From: Pelobates cultripes
Taxonomy: Eukaryota; Chordata; Amphibia; Anura; Pelobatidae
Length of the DNA: 64,000 nucleotides
Direction of reading: 5' to 3'
Assembly: GCA_933207985.1 (NCBI GenBank)
Contig: OW240915.1
Location: forward strand, 273,574,016-273,638,015
Below are positions 22,664-34,739 of this stretch, piece after piece (within the stretch, counting starts at the first letter, position 1; each line of letters opens with the position of its first letter). Below the pieces are notes generated by a model that was not told the DNA's origin, ran no database searches, and worked only from the letters and a program-made list of their open reading frames with translations. Position numbers and translations under genes: made by a program.

Positions 22664-24515
22664 GACATATTTATTTTTATTATTATTGTTTATTTGAGTG
22701 TACAAGGAATCTTGAAATGCTACAGCAGCAAGTACAAAAGTAACAAGTGGTATAGAAAAACAAGTTGCTTTAAATCACATACATTAAAGGGACACTATAG
22801 TCACCTGAACAACTTTAGCTTAATGAAGCAGTTTTGGTGTATAGAACATGCCCCTGCAGCCTCACTGCTCAATCCTCTGCCATTTAGGAGTTAAATCCCT
22901 TTGTTTATGAACCCTAGTCACACCTCCCTGCATGTGACTTGCACAGCCTTCCATAAACACTTCCTGTAAAGAGAGCCCTATTTAGGCTTTCTTTATTGCA
23001 AGTTCTGTTTAATTAAGATTTTCTTATCCCCTGCTATGTTAATAGCTTGCTAGACCCTGCAAGAGCCTCCTGTATGTGATTAAAGTTCAATTTAAAGATT
23101 GAGATACAATTATTTAAGGTAAATTACATCTGTTTGAAAGTGAAACCAGTTTTTTTTTTTCATGCAGGCTCTGTCAATCATAGTCAGGGGAGGTGTGGCT
23201 AGGGCTGCATAAACAGAAACAAAGTGATTTAACTCCTAAATGACAGTGAATTGAGCAGTGAAATTGCAGGGGAATGATCTATACACTAAAACTGCTTTAT
23301 TTAGCTAAAGTAATTTAGGTGACTATAGTGTTCCTTTATGTAATGATATGTTACTTTGCATTTCGTTGGTGGAGCACAATTTTATAACATGATGTAAGAC
23401 ACATGTTAGGCAATCATGTCTGAGTTTGAAATAACAAAACATGCAATAATTTAAGCAGTACTAGACATGGTGAGTGCTTATATGTACTAAATAACTTGCT
23501 AGACTAAGTTGCTTAAAAATATGAGATATTTACCACTATCTGCTTATTAACTGGTCTCTAGATGTTGCTAAGACAGTTAGATAGGGCAAGGGTGCAGGAT
23601 GGGGCAGGTGAACACAAAGAAAAACACAAAAATCAACAGTTAAGGAAGAGATGAAGAGGCAAAGAACCCTGCGCCAATGCAGAAACTCACTGCTCTACCA
23701 AACTACCCTATAATGGCAGCTTGATTATCCTATGCCTCTGGCATACAGCCAAAGTAACAGCAGTTGTAATGTGTCCCATGAGCCTCCTTAGATGTCATAG
23801 CGCTGCATATCTCTCAAGCCCCAGGGGCCACATGCCTTCCCTCCTGCAGCCAAGTGGAGTCCCAGAGATCTAGGGGTGCGATGCTCTTCTCGGGTGCTTG
23901 GACAACACGCGGCCCGCTGAATCCGTGGATGGCTCTATCTGGAAGCGAGTCTTAAAGCAATGTGAGCAAACTGCACCACTGGAACTGACAGTGTGGCTTG
24001 CGGTTCTTGCCTCTGTCGGTTCCACCAGGATCTCTGACAGATGGTGTTGATCATCAGCTGAAAACCTGCTTCCCGGGTATGCACCAAAGCCTTTGCGTCA
24101 TGCTGTGCAGCGGTGTTGCCGTCGGCCATTTTAGATAGGCCTAGCAAGAGCAACTTGCACTAGATTCTCACAGGAAGCGACTGAAAGGTGAGCAAAGCCT
24201 TGCTTGGTGGGAACCGGGATAACCTCCACCGGCCCAGAGGGGGAGTACAATATCCACAGGTGAGCCTGTGCAGACACGGTCGGGGAGATCGACCACTTCT
24301 CCCGCCGAGGAGCCACATGAGGCCATAATCAATCGGAGGATGCAGCTCTTCCACAACAGTAGTAGTTGGACCCAGAACCAACACCGATGGTGTCCAAGAG
24401 GTGATATTTGTGCCACCCGCAGAATGTTGATTTACAGGTCATTAATGCCCCTTATAGCTCATAAATATGAAGATTGTTCAGGAGCGACTGAGCCCCGCCC
24501 CCCTGATTCCCACAT
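22664..24515 (-). mobile_element. Probable LINE-derived retroposon (copy C), split by a MITE
   Basis: On the minus strand it starts GGGGGGCGGGGCTCAG (about 24515), like the GGGGCGGAGCC start of copies A and B. It has a small ORF with Kozak-like AAAATGGC (MADGNTAAQHDAKALV..., 23935-24153) and ends in AAATAAACAATAATAATAAAAATAAA at about 22664-22700. The MITE at 22784-23337 interrupts the tail part. No reverse transcriptase and no clear target duplication, so this is a weaker call than A, B and D. Confidence 0.4.
22784..23337. mobile_element. T2-type MITE with long (about 150 bp) terminal inverted repeats
   Basis: Left end TTAAAGGGACACTATAGTCACC with TTAA at 22784-22787. The right end in reverse complement reads ATAAAGGAACACTATAGTCACC. 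The two arms align for well over 100 bases, including AAGCAGTTTTGGTGTATAGA and TTTAGGAGTTAAATC. This is the best preserved member of the family in the window. Confidence 0.85.
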
Positions 24516-24972
24516 CATGTTGGAAAAGCAATGGTTTGTGTCATTTTTTTTTCTTCTTTATTTCTCAAAGTGAGACTTTAGTAATAATACAAACAGCACT
24601 GTAAACCGGTAGTAGGGGCACATTCCCAATGGTAAGATGTTTGTTTTAAATGTATATAACGTACAGTGGGACACAATATTACTATCACTTGTGTTTTTAG
24701 GAGTTTCTGCTGGGGTTGGTGGTTACAATGATAGCAGACATTTATTCATAACATTGTTTAACTAATGAAACCTGTGAACTGATTCTTGTTTCACAATGTT
24801 ACAAATGCTTTGTTTTGTGTTTTTTGTTTCTTTTCTTTTCCAAAACTTCAAAAGATTTTCAAAACCAGTGGAGACTATTTTGGGTTGAAAAGGGCAACTT
24901 GTTTTCCTAAAATGTACAGATTAACTTGTGAAATGTATTGCATATATTAGAGCAATGTGTCTATTTTAACAG

Positions 24973-25280
24973 CTCCGAAGGGAATTCTCCATCTATCTCC
25001 TGACGTCTATCAAGAGATGGAAGCAAGTCGCAGTAAAACGGTTGCTGCTCCTGGTGTCAACTATTTGTCATCCAAAGAACTGAGCCAGCCATCCAATTCA
25101 TTTTTTAGCACATCTGTAACTCCGAGCTGCACAGCTGCAATTGCCAGAGAGCTCCTGACGAATGGAACGTCCCCAACTGCAGAAGCTATAGGATTCACAG
25201 GGAACAGTTTGGCCAGTCCCAATTCAGCCGTGCAGCCTTCCAAACAGCTTGAGTACCTGGCGGGAATTCAAGGCTTACAG
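24973..25280 (+). CDS. stau2: Staufen2 exon: linker and Staufen-swapping motif
   Basis: This is the largest coding exon here, 308 bases: two bases completing a Thr codon, then 102 codons. Acceptor AG is at 24971-24972 and donor GTAGGA at 25281. It opens PKGILHLSPDVYQEMEASR, which is identical or nearly so to mammalian Staufen2, then has a Ser/Pro-rich stretch. It continues with TAAIARELLTNGTSPTAEAI and closes with QPSKQLEYLAGIQGLQ. The IARELL...SPTAEAI and SKQLEYL...IQG segments correspond to the two helices of the Staufen-swapping motif, known in Staufen1 to pack on the last dsRBD of a partner molecule and drive dimerisation. The middle (VAAPGVNYLSSKELSQPSNS) is the variable part. The exon has no stop and no frame defect and is the clearest evidence that the locus is an intact gene. 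It carries no sign of repeats. Confidence 0.97.
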
Positions 25281-25284
25281 GTAG

Positions 25285-27330
25285 GAGACCACTTTCTCCT
25301 GTTTCATGTAGAATGCACATGTGGCTTAGTTGTGTGTTTTTGTAATTCGTGTAATTGCAAACATATACACAACTAGCTTCTATGACTTCCTGAAGAAATC
25401 CAGCAAATGTTTAAATACGTTTTTCCAATACACACAGTTTTAAAAAGAATGATGTTACTTTACTATTGAGAGGTGAAATTAAAATTAACAATATTCTTGG
25501 GTCGTTTCTTATTTACGTCCCTTTGTGCTTTTACCTACTGGCTTGGAGGTAGGTCCACCAATGATTGATGTAAAGCATCTAGCAGATACTTCTAACTTTA
25601 ATATCTATAAGAATCTGTCTGTTGTGCCATGCATGCTAATATTGTAAGCATCATTGTAAAGTATAAATGTATAAACCATTGCCTAGCAGATGTCCTTAGT
25701 TCGGGTACGAACTGTTTATTATGCTAAAACTCACTTGACCTTTTTATTTGACTAATTTATATTAGAAGTGTCTACTTTGTAAATTAAAACTCTATGCATT
25801 TGGTGAAGGTAGAGCTCAGTTTATGTATTTGTATACTTGTACCTTAGAGAGTAAGTGCTCAGACATCTTTGGACAGTGGCTAAATCTCTACCTAACATAG
25901 AGCTAGTTATTAAATATTGTATTTGAAGCATGTATACTCTGGCAAGATTATATCCACCTTTTCAGCCTTGCAGGTTGATAATTGCCCTATTTTGTGATGT
26001 GCGTGTGGAATGAGTTCCCAGCCATGTATTACATACAGTAGTGGTTAGGGTAGGGACAGAGTGGCTAATTAAAGAGCATCCCCTACACTGATTGACTTTT
26101 AATGTGTTTCTCATCCTACTGTGGTGGGAATCCAAGCACAATAATGGAGAATAAAATGAAGTGAGAGTCAAGTATTGTGAACAAAAGTTAACCCATTTTG
26201 ATCTGACCTGTTTATTAATAGTGCAGTAATAACCTAAAATAATTATTGAAGATATGACTCATCCGCAGTAAAACTAAAAAATCATTATGGTCGAGTGAGT
26301 TTTGAGCTTTGTACAAAGACTTGGATACCTTCTGAATATGCAAAATTACCGATACTATTATTTGGTTTTAATTGTCCACATAAAGGAATTATTAGTCACA
26401 ATGTAGATATGAAACTGTTAACCAGCCTCAGAGAGAAAATCAGTATAGAAATACCTGCCTCATACATTGCTACATAGCTATTATCAGTATGGGACAGGTA
26501 CTTGGCAGATCTGCAAAGTCTGAGCAAAATTTTCTGTAATAGCTGGTGGGCCTGCAGTGTAACACTTTAAACAGGCTGCATTTGATACTGTGTGCTTGAG
26601 TAAATAACAAACATTAAATGCAGGTTGTGTTTTTACAATAATGGTGCTAGAGGTGGGTGCTTGTAGCAACAGGACCATGTTTAGTAGGAATAAGGCAGTG
26701 GAGACTACGGGAATAGCAAAGAAATAACTAAACAGACATGAAATATTGTCAGGCAAAAGTAATGGAGCATAGGAAAGTCCAAAACAGTCATAAGAAACCA
26801 CAAGAAGGCCATCTATTTCTTGCCATTTGTAGGGACAGAGTGTGCAGAAATACCATCTGCTCTGCCACTCTGTGCCTGCTGACAGTCTCCAATCCTTGGT
26901 TCTCTGCTTCCTTAAACCATAATGCCAGCTTACACCAGCTAGCACCGGTTTCTTGTCCCTTCATGTGTCCCTACCATGCCAACTCACCCTACCGCTGTCA
27001 TCAGGTCCTCCTTCCCTTATTACTCTGCCATGACAGCCTTCTGTGCCCATTAATGCTGTCTCCTGTTGTCTTTGTTTAATGTCTGCTTCCATTTTCTCAT
27101 TCTCTTATGTCAGCTCCTCCTGCTCATTGTTGTCCACTCCTCATTTCCCACCTTCCTCCTAGCAACCCACTTACTCTCAACCTTCTAATCTAGTTCTGTC
27201 TTTCAGGCACTTCTGGTCTGGCTCTACCTCCCTCCATCCCTCTCATGCCATTTCTTCGTCCTGCAGGTTTTTGTTATATTAGTTCTTCCCCACATTACAG
27301 ATGGGTATCTGGCTGTCCCGGTGCACTCAA
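25285..27330. other. Unassigned intronic stretch
   Basis: Nothing recognisable up to about 26700. 26850-27240 is pyrimidine-rich and may be an old repeat. The ORFs on both strands at 26484-27079 have no identifiable domain. Confidence 0.4.
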
Positions 27331-27333
27331 TGC

Positions 27334-27887
27334 TTAAAGGGTTTCTCCTAACTTTTTTGAGTAATTCTGATATTATTCTACATGACCCCCTAAAATATAA
27401 TCTCAAAGAGTGTTTTAAAATAAGATTTACTTACCTCAATCCAGTGTCAGGCGGAGCTCCCTGGCGCGGCTTGGCACACCCCCATCTGACGTCAATGGAG
27501 CTGCGCCAAGGACCAATCAAAGGCTGCTCGTAGTGAGGCCTCTGAAGGAATTAAAGGACTCAGCGTGCATGCACACAGTAGGAGCCTGCAAGAGGAGGGG
27601 GGAAGGGGAGGAGGGAATGGAGCAAGAGAGAGAATGAAGATTTAAAAAATAACGGATGGAATTGGAGGGAAACACGAGAACTTCAATGGAGAAGCTTTTA
27701 CATCTGTCAGCATGCTGCCAACAGATGTAAATTATGCACAGAATTGACATTGGCCAGCCCGGAACAGAGCTTGTGTGCGGAGCGGTGCAGTTTGCCCTCA
27801 AGCTGAAACACTGCACATCCAGACTCCTACCACTATGACCTCTTCAAAAAGCAGAAGTGGTGATGATGTTTGGAGTAACCATTTTAA
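27334..27887. mobile_element. T2-like MITE (TTAAAGGGTTTCTCC family)
   Basis: Left end TTAAAGGGTTTCTCCTAA (TTAA 27334-27337). Right end TTTGGAGTAACCATTTTAA (TTAA 27884-27887), inverted relative to the left. Interior is GC-richer than flanks and has no gene. Confidence 0.6.
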
Positions 27888-28139
27888 CATGTGATATGAC
27901 ATAGAACCACACTGGTCGCATACTCCATACAGTGTGCAGGAATGGTGGAAGTAAAGTGAGCTTTGGTTGCTTTACTTCCCAAATAGCAGGGCTGGCTGTG
28001 ACTTGCCAAACCATAATCTACCTGACAGGTACTTCTGGTAGTCTGTATACGTTTTGGTTACCATTTCAATTGCTTGGGCTTAGGTTGTGTACACTGAATT
28101 ATGCTTCTAACTTGTTTTCATTGTGAGCTTTTATACGTT

Positions 28140-28195
28140 ATTTCATTAGCATTTTTAAAGCACCAACATATTTCATAGTGAGGCGAAAAATTACA
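28140..28195 (-). mobile_element. LINE 3' tail fragment (minus orientation)
   Basis: TTTTTAAAGCACCAACATATTTC matches the tail seen at 1615-1765. Very short and diverged. Confidence 0.35.
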
Positions 28196-28199
28196 AAAA

Positions 28200-31100
28200 C
28201 ACGCTTTTATGCATTCTTAAAAGAATTACAGGAAACTGCTCAAACAACCTAACAATATGGTGGATCCAGAATGTCATGTCTCTTTAAGCAGCTTATACTT
28301 TAGCAAGGGACCAGTGATGTCATTCCCTTAATTTCTGTGGGAAAATTATCCATCATCGCTACCTCTACTCTGCAACGTCCTCCTTTTGCTTTGACTAATG
28401 ATGTGGAAAATGTGCACAATTCTTTTATGGCAGAATCCACGGCATTATTACCTGTACACAATTACCAGGATTAACAAAGGATCTCTGTAGTAATAGCACT
28501 TACCTCTCATATTATATACGTCTGATTTAAGAAAGACAATGCTCTGACACTGTTACACTGCAAGGCTCTGTGCAATTCTTTTTAAGTTTTCCCATACGCT
28601 GACAGTGTGAATACAGCGACATCGCGTTTTTTGTGGTGTGTTCAGTGGTGCCAGTGGTTGTGATTTGGACTTGTTGGCTTGTCTGTGTGTAATGATTGGA
28701 ACTCTCTTGTAACAGTTTTTCAGGCCTGTTGAATAATTGAGTAATTACAGTTATAGTGTGTTGTTCACACTTCTGTTGTCCAAGGTGTCTTTGTTTACAT
28801 TGTGGATAAAGCCAGAATTTAGCACATTTTAGCCATGCCTCCTTTTAGTTGTTAAAAAGACAGGTGTGATTTGTGACACTCGGTGATGTAGTAGGTAGAA
28901 ATCACTGTCTTTATAAATTCTTTGATATTGCATGTATATGCATTTATAAATAGTCACTTTAAGGTCTCAAAGATGGAGAGAGAGTGAGTGCTCTTAGTGA
29001 ACTAAATTCAATTAACCCTTTAAGTGCAAAATCGTATTTTTTGTGTGCGTGTTTGTATGTCTGCAAAATAATGTGTGTGGGTGTGTGTGTTTGTTTATAT
29101 CTTATTGAGATTTGAATGAGTCAATATATAAATATAGATGTCCTCTTCTCACAATTGAAATTTTGCTGTAAAATAAATGTTATATTCAATATAGAATATT
29201 GTGGTGCATATGGATGACTGAGTGCTGGTACTCCCAAGTAGTACAGCGTATTTACTACATCCAGGCTCTGGTACATGTGAGTTCAGTCAGGAATAGTTGG
29301 TTTAAAGTTTTTCTCATATCAATATTTATACTTCTGATATTTTATTCTTTTGTATGCGCACCATTGAATATAGGCCAGTGTGTAAAGAGAATATAATTTT
29401 AAAGAGACTGTACCACTGAAAAAGTATACTAACGGAATTCCCCGTAAAGAGCCAGGATTGCGGCTCTGGTATATGTGAGTTTGCATTTTTTTCAAATTAC
29501 AATACCTTTTCAAGCATACAGGCTTACATTATTGTTGTCTCTTTTCCTTTTCTTCCTTTTTCAAAGAGATTTTATTCTGAATAAGTGGATAGGGCAACTA
29601 CCGTAACAGATGCCGAAAATGTTAACATTGGCTTATTCCAGAGTTCCTATCATCTTATGTAATGATGAATGGAAATGCGGATGAGGCTGAAATACTTATA
29701 TCATTAGCCCATGCTGGAATAAAATAAAAAATCTCTTTATTGATGTAGTCTCTTCCTTTTCTGGGAGGGATATAATCTATATCTCAGGGCATTTATTTTC
29801 TACATACAGTATAACAGATGTTTGAAAACAATTGTTGAAAAGGAAATATTTCCAACTTATCTTTTGTGAACTAAAATGGACTATTTTGACCTAAAATATC
29901 TGGATTTGTAAATTCTGAAAGTAAATAACAGACTACACTTTTTATTTTATTTTTTTCATTATTTTTTTAATTTTGTCCTCCAAAAAAGTTCATACGTGAC
30001 AAATTTTGATTTTAAGTTTACATTTTTACTTTAGGGACATAGACACAAGTTAAAATTCTTTGGACAAAAAAATCTTCTTTTTAAAAAAAATAATTTTTTT
30101 TAATTTTTTTTAGATGAGAACCAGGCAGTTTATTTCCAGCAACCTACAAGTGCCTAGTGTTACCATGTAATGCATTTAATAACAAAATGAGTTTGAAGCA
30201 AGTTAGAGTAGCTGCTGAGACCGTAAACTAAATCTCTGTGGGAAATGGCTTAGTATGGATCAAGTTTTAGTTACATGCCTGGTAAGGATTCCCCTGATAG
30301 AAAGATGTCTGTGTTTTGGGAGAGAGAAAAGAACACACATTTCCATAAAGTTTATACACCTGAGAATGACATGTGTCTGCCTCTGGTTTGGTGGTCAGCG
30401 TACAAACAACATCTTTTAAAAAAAAAAAATCATGTGAAATTATTTCTATACCCATTAGGAACTTTGAGATTGTTTAACATCAGCCAGAGATTGACAGGCG
30501 GCCTCACCATGTCAGATTATGTTTACAGAGAGCTGCGTTTGTTTCTCAGAACTTAAATCCTATTAAGTGTTTATCAAAGTTTGTTTAGTTAAAGGGACAG
30601 TAAACTTTTTTTTTTTAACTGTGGTTTTTAAATCACACTAAATATACATCAAGCTTTACACCTAGTAAATGCAAAAACATTTTTTATAAATAAGTTGATT
30701 ATCAAGGGGAAGTCATAGTATCAAAATAAACATTAATAAGAGCATAACTCACAATACATGTTTTCCTATCTAATGCTATTTCTAAAATGGGCTATCTAAA
30801 TATTCTTCCTAAAATTGAGTCATGAAGATGGTTTTTAGCGAAAAGGTTTATAAATGGTTGGTCTAAGCGACATAACTAGAGGTCAGTCAGGTAGTTTTAC
30901 ACTTCCACTTCCACATTATCAATATCAATTCTGTTCGACATGGATGGCATGGAGTGCTCTTAGCTTCTTATTGCCGGTCCAAAACTTGTGTTCTTGCTTA
31001 ATCTATGCCTTTAATTCCCTGTATGTGGACTATAAAGCACACAAGAGATGTGAGCAGACACAGAGGGGCCCTCTCCACAACAGTCATACCTACATTGATG

Positions 31101-31885
31101 GGAAGGATTTCATCCAGGGGAAATTAGCCTAATACGATACATGGCAACATAATTGTTACAATGTGTCCACCACATGACAATTAGATATAAATAACATAAT
31201 TTAACTATTAATCAATAATTATTAAATGGTAAAACATGAAGAAGATGATGTCTCCTGGCTTTTGTTATCCTTTTTAGTGCCTGAGGCCAGTTTGATGTGC
31301 AGGGTGGGCAATATTTGCTGAAACATAAGCGAAATTAGTCACTCGGTTGATTCAGAGCACAAGAAAAAAAACAATTTAGTAGGGTGTAAAATCAAGATGA
31401 GACTGCTAAATTGAACAAGAAAAATTAAATAAAAATAGTACAAATAAAGTAATGTAAACAATAAAACTAAAACAGGCTGCTCACCGAGCTGGTGTGGCTC
31501 AATGTTTGTGATAGGGCAAGGAAAGGGACAGAACGCACGGATGCTGAACACCAAGCTGCGGTGGGGTAGCATGTTGGATTAACCTGGGAATGCACCACAG
31601 GAGCAGTTTGAGAGAGTTCTATGCTTGGTAGTGCATTTTCTACCTGCTAAAAAGCTCTTCATGGAGCAAAGAGTGTTTGGTTTAGTGAATCTTCCTGGGT
31701 TTTTGATATAGATTCCTACTTCTTTCCATTCAGCACTCATGGGTATGTCACTGGACACTCCAGGGCTGTTGGTTATGAGAACAGTCTGTCCATAAACGAC
31801 CAGAAGGAGTCATCTAATTTTTACAAAACATTTAAACTATCATTGGGGTTAGCATGTCCTTCTTGCTTCTTCATGCTGTAGGGTT
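28200..31885. other. Unassigned intronic stretch
   Basis: AT-rich, with homopolymer runs at 29940-30110. TTAAAGGGACAGTAAAC at 30589-30605 looks like a T2-type left end without a matching partner. No exon or RNA gene supported. Confidence 0.4.
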
Positions 31886-31889
31886 TGTC

Positions 31890-32449
31890 CCATAGATGGT
31901 ATCTCCCTAGCTGTCAGGTAGAACCTGTAATCACCCAGAAGCCGTACTGCCCCCCTACAATCTGTGATAAACGCTGTTGCCAGAAAACTAACCGAGGTCA
32001 GGGACACAGAACGAGACACAGCGATAAGCCAAAAGTCAAGGGTAGCAGAAATCGGGGATGTCAAAATGAAGCCAAAGTCAAAAACCAGAAAAACACTATC
32101 ATGAACACACTCTCGGACCAGCTAGTGGAAACCACGACAGGGCACTGACCAAAAGGTAATTTGGGTTTAAATAACCCTCTTAAGGCTGTAATTGGTTATC
32201 TCTGGTCTCTGACCCCAAAACGTGCATGCGTGTCTGTTGTGACGCACGCATGTTGGCACCATCTTTGATATGGGCGAAGATGAGCCTCCTATTAAAACCA
32301 GAACTGCAGTGGCCTGCGTCTGGGGACGGGAACGGAAGGGGGTGGGGCAGCGGTTTCCTGCGACCAAGGTAAGTATACAATATCTTTGTCAGCGTGGCCG
32401 CTTAGTTTTTGTGCAGCCATGCCGGCAGAAGAACAGGGAGCCGTGACAC
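31890..32449 (+). mobile_element. DNA-transposon-like repeat ending GCCGTGACA
   Basis: Contains CCGAGGTCAGGGACACAGAACGAGACACAGCGATAAG, CCCCAAAACGTGCATGCGTG and a right end GAGCCGTGACA. A second copy with the same modules in the same orientation lies at 43113-43570 and begins TGTCACGG, so the termini are probably TGTCACGGC...GCCGTGACA. Superfamily not determined; the ORFs inside are not transposases. Confidence 0.5.
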
Positions 32450-32454
32450 ATGCA

Positions 32455-33130
32455 GGACTGTAGTCTGCGGTCTCCCATTCACTGTATCTATAATTCATTT
32501 TATTTGTTTATATATTTAGGTTTAGTGGCCACCCTTATTATAATTAAGGCAATTTGTGATTTGTACAACTCTGCGATATTGATTTCTTTATTTGTGAAAC
32601 TCTATACCTGGCTTCAATGGCCTTCTGTTAGCAAATCAGGAGAATATTTAGAAACTTTTTTTTGTTAATTTACCAATATGACATCCTCTTATGACCGAGT
32701 TCTTATCAGTAATTTCTGGCTGTAGCAAGTCAAGTGAAAAGAAAAACAAAACAAAAAACACTTTTCTCTTGGTGGCTCAGTAGAGTTTGTGTTTGTTTGA
32801 TGGTTTTAGTGATGGCAGACACTTGTGATATTGCTTGTGTTAATGAAGCCAAATGCTTAGCTAGCACTTTTCTGTGTGTCTATTCAAATTAACTTAATTG
32901 GATTACACACATATGGTAATCTCCTAATCTGCTGGATTTACAGACTGTCTGTGATCATACAGGACGTTCACCTTGATTTCTACAATTTACAATTCCAGTG
33001 CAAGATTTGCACAATATGCTCCTTATATTCTCATATCCCTGGTGTTAATGACATTACTGTATACACAACTAATATAACTAGTGTCTGTGTCATTACGACT
33101 TTTCGCTCTCCTTTAACACAACCCTGCTGT
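32455..33130. other. Unassigned intronic stretch
   Basis: No recognisable feature before the LINE fragment that follows. Confidence 0.45.
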
Positions 33131-33136
33131 TTCCAG

Positions 33137-33305
33137 AGTAAGATTTCTTTTAAAATGGCACAAATATACCACAAAACTCTGCACTCCCTCCTAATCTCCT
33201 GTTTTGACTACTGCAAACTTCATATCATCCTTCCAGATACCCCGCTGACTCGACCTAATCTAAACAAAAGGCTGTCACTGGCTCGTCTCACATGTTCCCT
33301 TTTAG
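33137..33305 (+). mobile_element. LINE reverse-transcriptase C-terminal fragment (L2/CR1-like)
   Basis: The frame reads KTLHSLLISCFDYCK, resembling the AxxxSLIxSRLDYCNSLL motif after the RT domain of L2/CR1 LINEs. The similarity is confined to about 50 residues and no catalytic motif is present. It is a fossil fragment. Confidence 0.45.
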
Positions 33306-33309
33306 CTTA

Positions 33310-34370
33310 ATTTTCTCCCTATCCCATTTTGAATAATGTATATTCTTCATCCTTATCCCCCTTATAGCCAGATTAGCCATAAAGTGACTTAAGACAGCTG
33401 TTTAAACAGGAGTCCGGGGCCAGGGTTTAGACAGGAGTCCGGGTAGCATGAAGATACGTGGCCAACCTGGGTCCCATTCAGCATCCCTATGGTAAGAGAA
33501 AATGGAAAGGGACTGGTAACCTGTGCTTGTCCCTGTGGGATCTTAACTTCTGTGATTCTTATGCAGAAACATCTTCACATTTATTTTCCCCTCTTGTATG
33601 TCTGCCCCTTAATTATCATGTCCCATCCACTCTTTTGTTGACTCTGCACAACTCTCCACCACTTTGGGAATTTGCGTTTAAGATAGATTGCTGATAAAAT
33701 ATTATTTCATACCCCCCTACAAAATGTTTTAGTTTTTTTAAAAAGAGGCTAGAATTATTCCAGGGTACGCCAAACTCATGTGCCCATAACAATCAAGTGA
33801 ATATATTTCTCCAGTTTTTACTCATGATACATATTGGTGTAGTTTCTATTTTTCCCCCCACACCTTTTGAATTCCCCTTCCACCTATATGCTGGTCAGAC
33901 TCGCAAAACCTACAATTGATTTGCTACTGTCTGGATTCCCATCACTCCGTTTTAACAGCTATGATTTGTGGCACTGAAAAACGAGGCATTTTGCGGTAAG
34001 CCATTTTCAAGATGGATCATCATAGTAAATTGATGTGGAATTTCTAGCAGAATGTATCTAGATGTTAATTAGTTTTTAAAGCAAATACTCTGCCTGTTGC
34101 ATTGGAGACCTACAACTCATGGTTGGCATTTTGTGCTCATCCAATCGGTTGCAACTCTATATATTAAAAAAAATTCTAATAATTTAAAAGCTTCCAGCAT
34201 AAAGTGTTCTGTTTGAGTACACCAAATAAATGGTTTTCCTTAAATCAAACATTCAATATACAATTGCTCTGGGCAATTGCTGCCTCTTGAGTTTAACTCC
34301 ACTTAGCTAAGCAAACCAGGAAGTAACAAGACTGGTGGTCTCCTTGAAAGCTAGGGGTTGTAACAAAGTT
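33310..34370. other. Unassigned intronic stretch
   Basis: 33310-33700 is pyrimidine-rich and may continue the old LINE fragment. A short direct duplication of CAGGAGTCCGGG occurs at 33407 and 33431. Otherwise nothing identified. Confidence 0.4.
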
Positions 34371-34375
34371 AAACG

Positions 34376-34737
34376 AGTACTATAGTGCCAGGAAGACTAA
34401 CTAATTTTTGGAGTGGTTAAAATCCCTTCAGCCACTTACCCTAATCCGGCGCTGGTGACCTCTCCTCCCCCTGCCGTCGTCAGCTCCGAATGCGCATGCA
34501 TGGCAAGAGCCGCGCGCTTTCAAACCGCCCATAGGAAAGCATTACTCAATTACTCAATGCTTTCCTATGGATGTCCAGCGTCATCTCAGTGTGATTTTCA
34601 CAGTGAGAATCACCTAAGCGCTTCTAGTGGCTGTCAGTGAGACAGCCACTAGAGGCTGCAAGGTTAAAACTAGAGGGACCTGGCACCCAGACCACTTCAT
34701 TGAGCTGAAGTGGTCTGGGTGCCTATAGTGGTCCTTT
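34376..34737. mobile_element. T2-like MITE composed of three perfect hairpins
   Basis: Left end GAGTACTATAGTGCCAGG, right end GGTGCCTATAGTGGTCCTTTA. Inside: CCATAGGAAAGCATT (34529-34543) with AATGCTTTCCTATGG (34556-34570); TCTAGTGGCTGTC (34623-34635) with GACAGCCACTAGA (34641-34653); and a 17-bp pair GCACCCAGACCACTTCA with TGAAGTGGTCTGGGTGC (34683-34722). Confidence 0.75.
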
Positions 34738-34739
34738 AT

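Larger units (their letters stand above)
11195..24972 (+). other. stau2: stau2 intron between the linker and swapping-motif exons
   Basis: About 13.8 kb. The 12.8-24.5 kb part is rich in mobile DNA: four or more T2-type MITEs, a LINE derivative with a nested hAT element, and a second LINE derivative with a nested MITE. These are annotated separately. 24520-24970 shows no recognisable feature besides the polypyrimidine acceptor region. Confidence 0.85.

Noticed and set aside
24957..25376. A 139-codon stand-alone gene
   Set aside because: The frame is a stau2 exon read through its splice sites at both ends; the true coding limits are 24973-25280.
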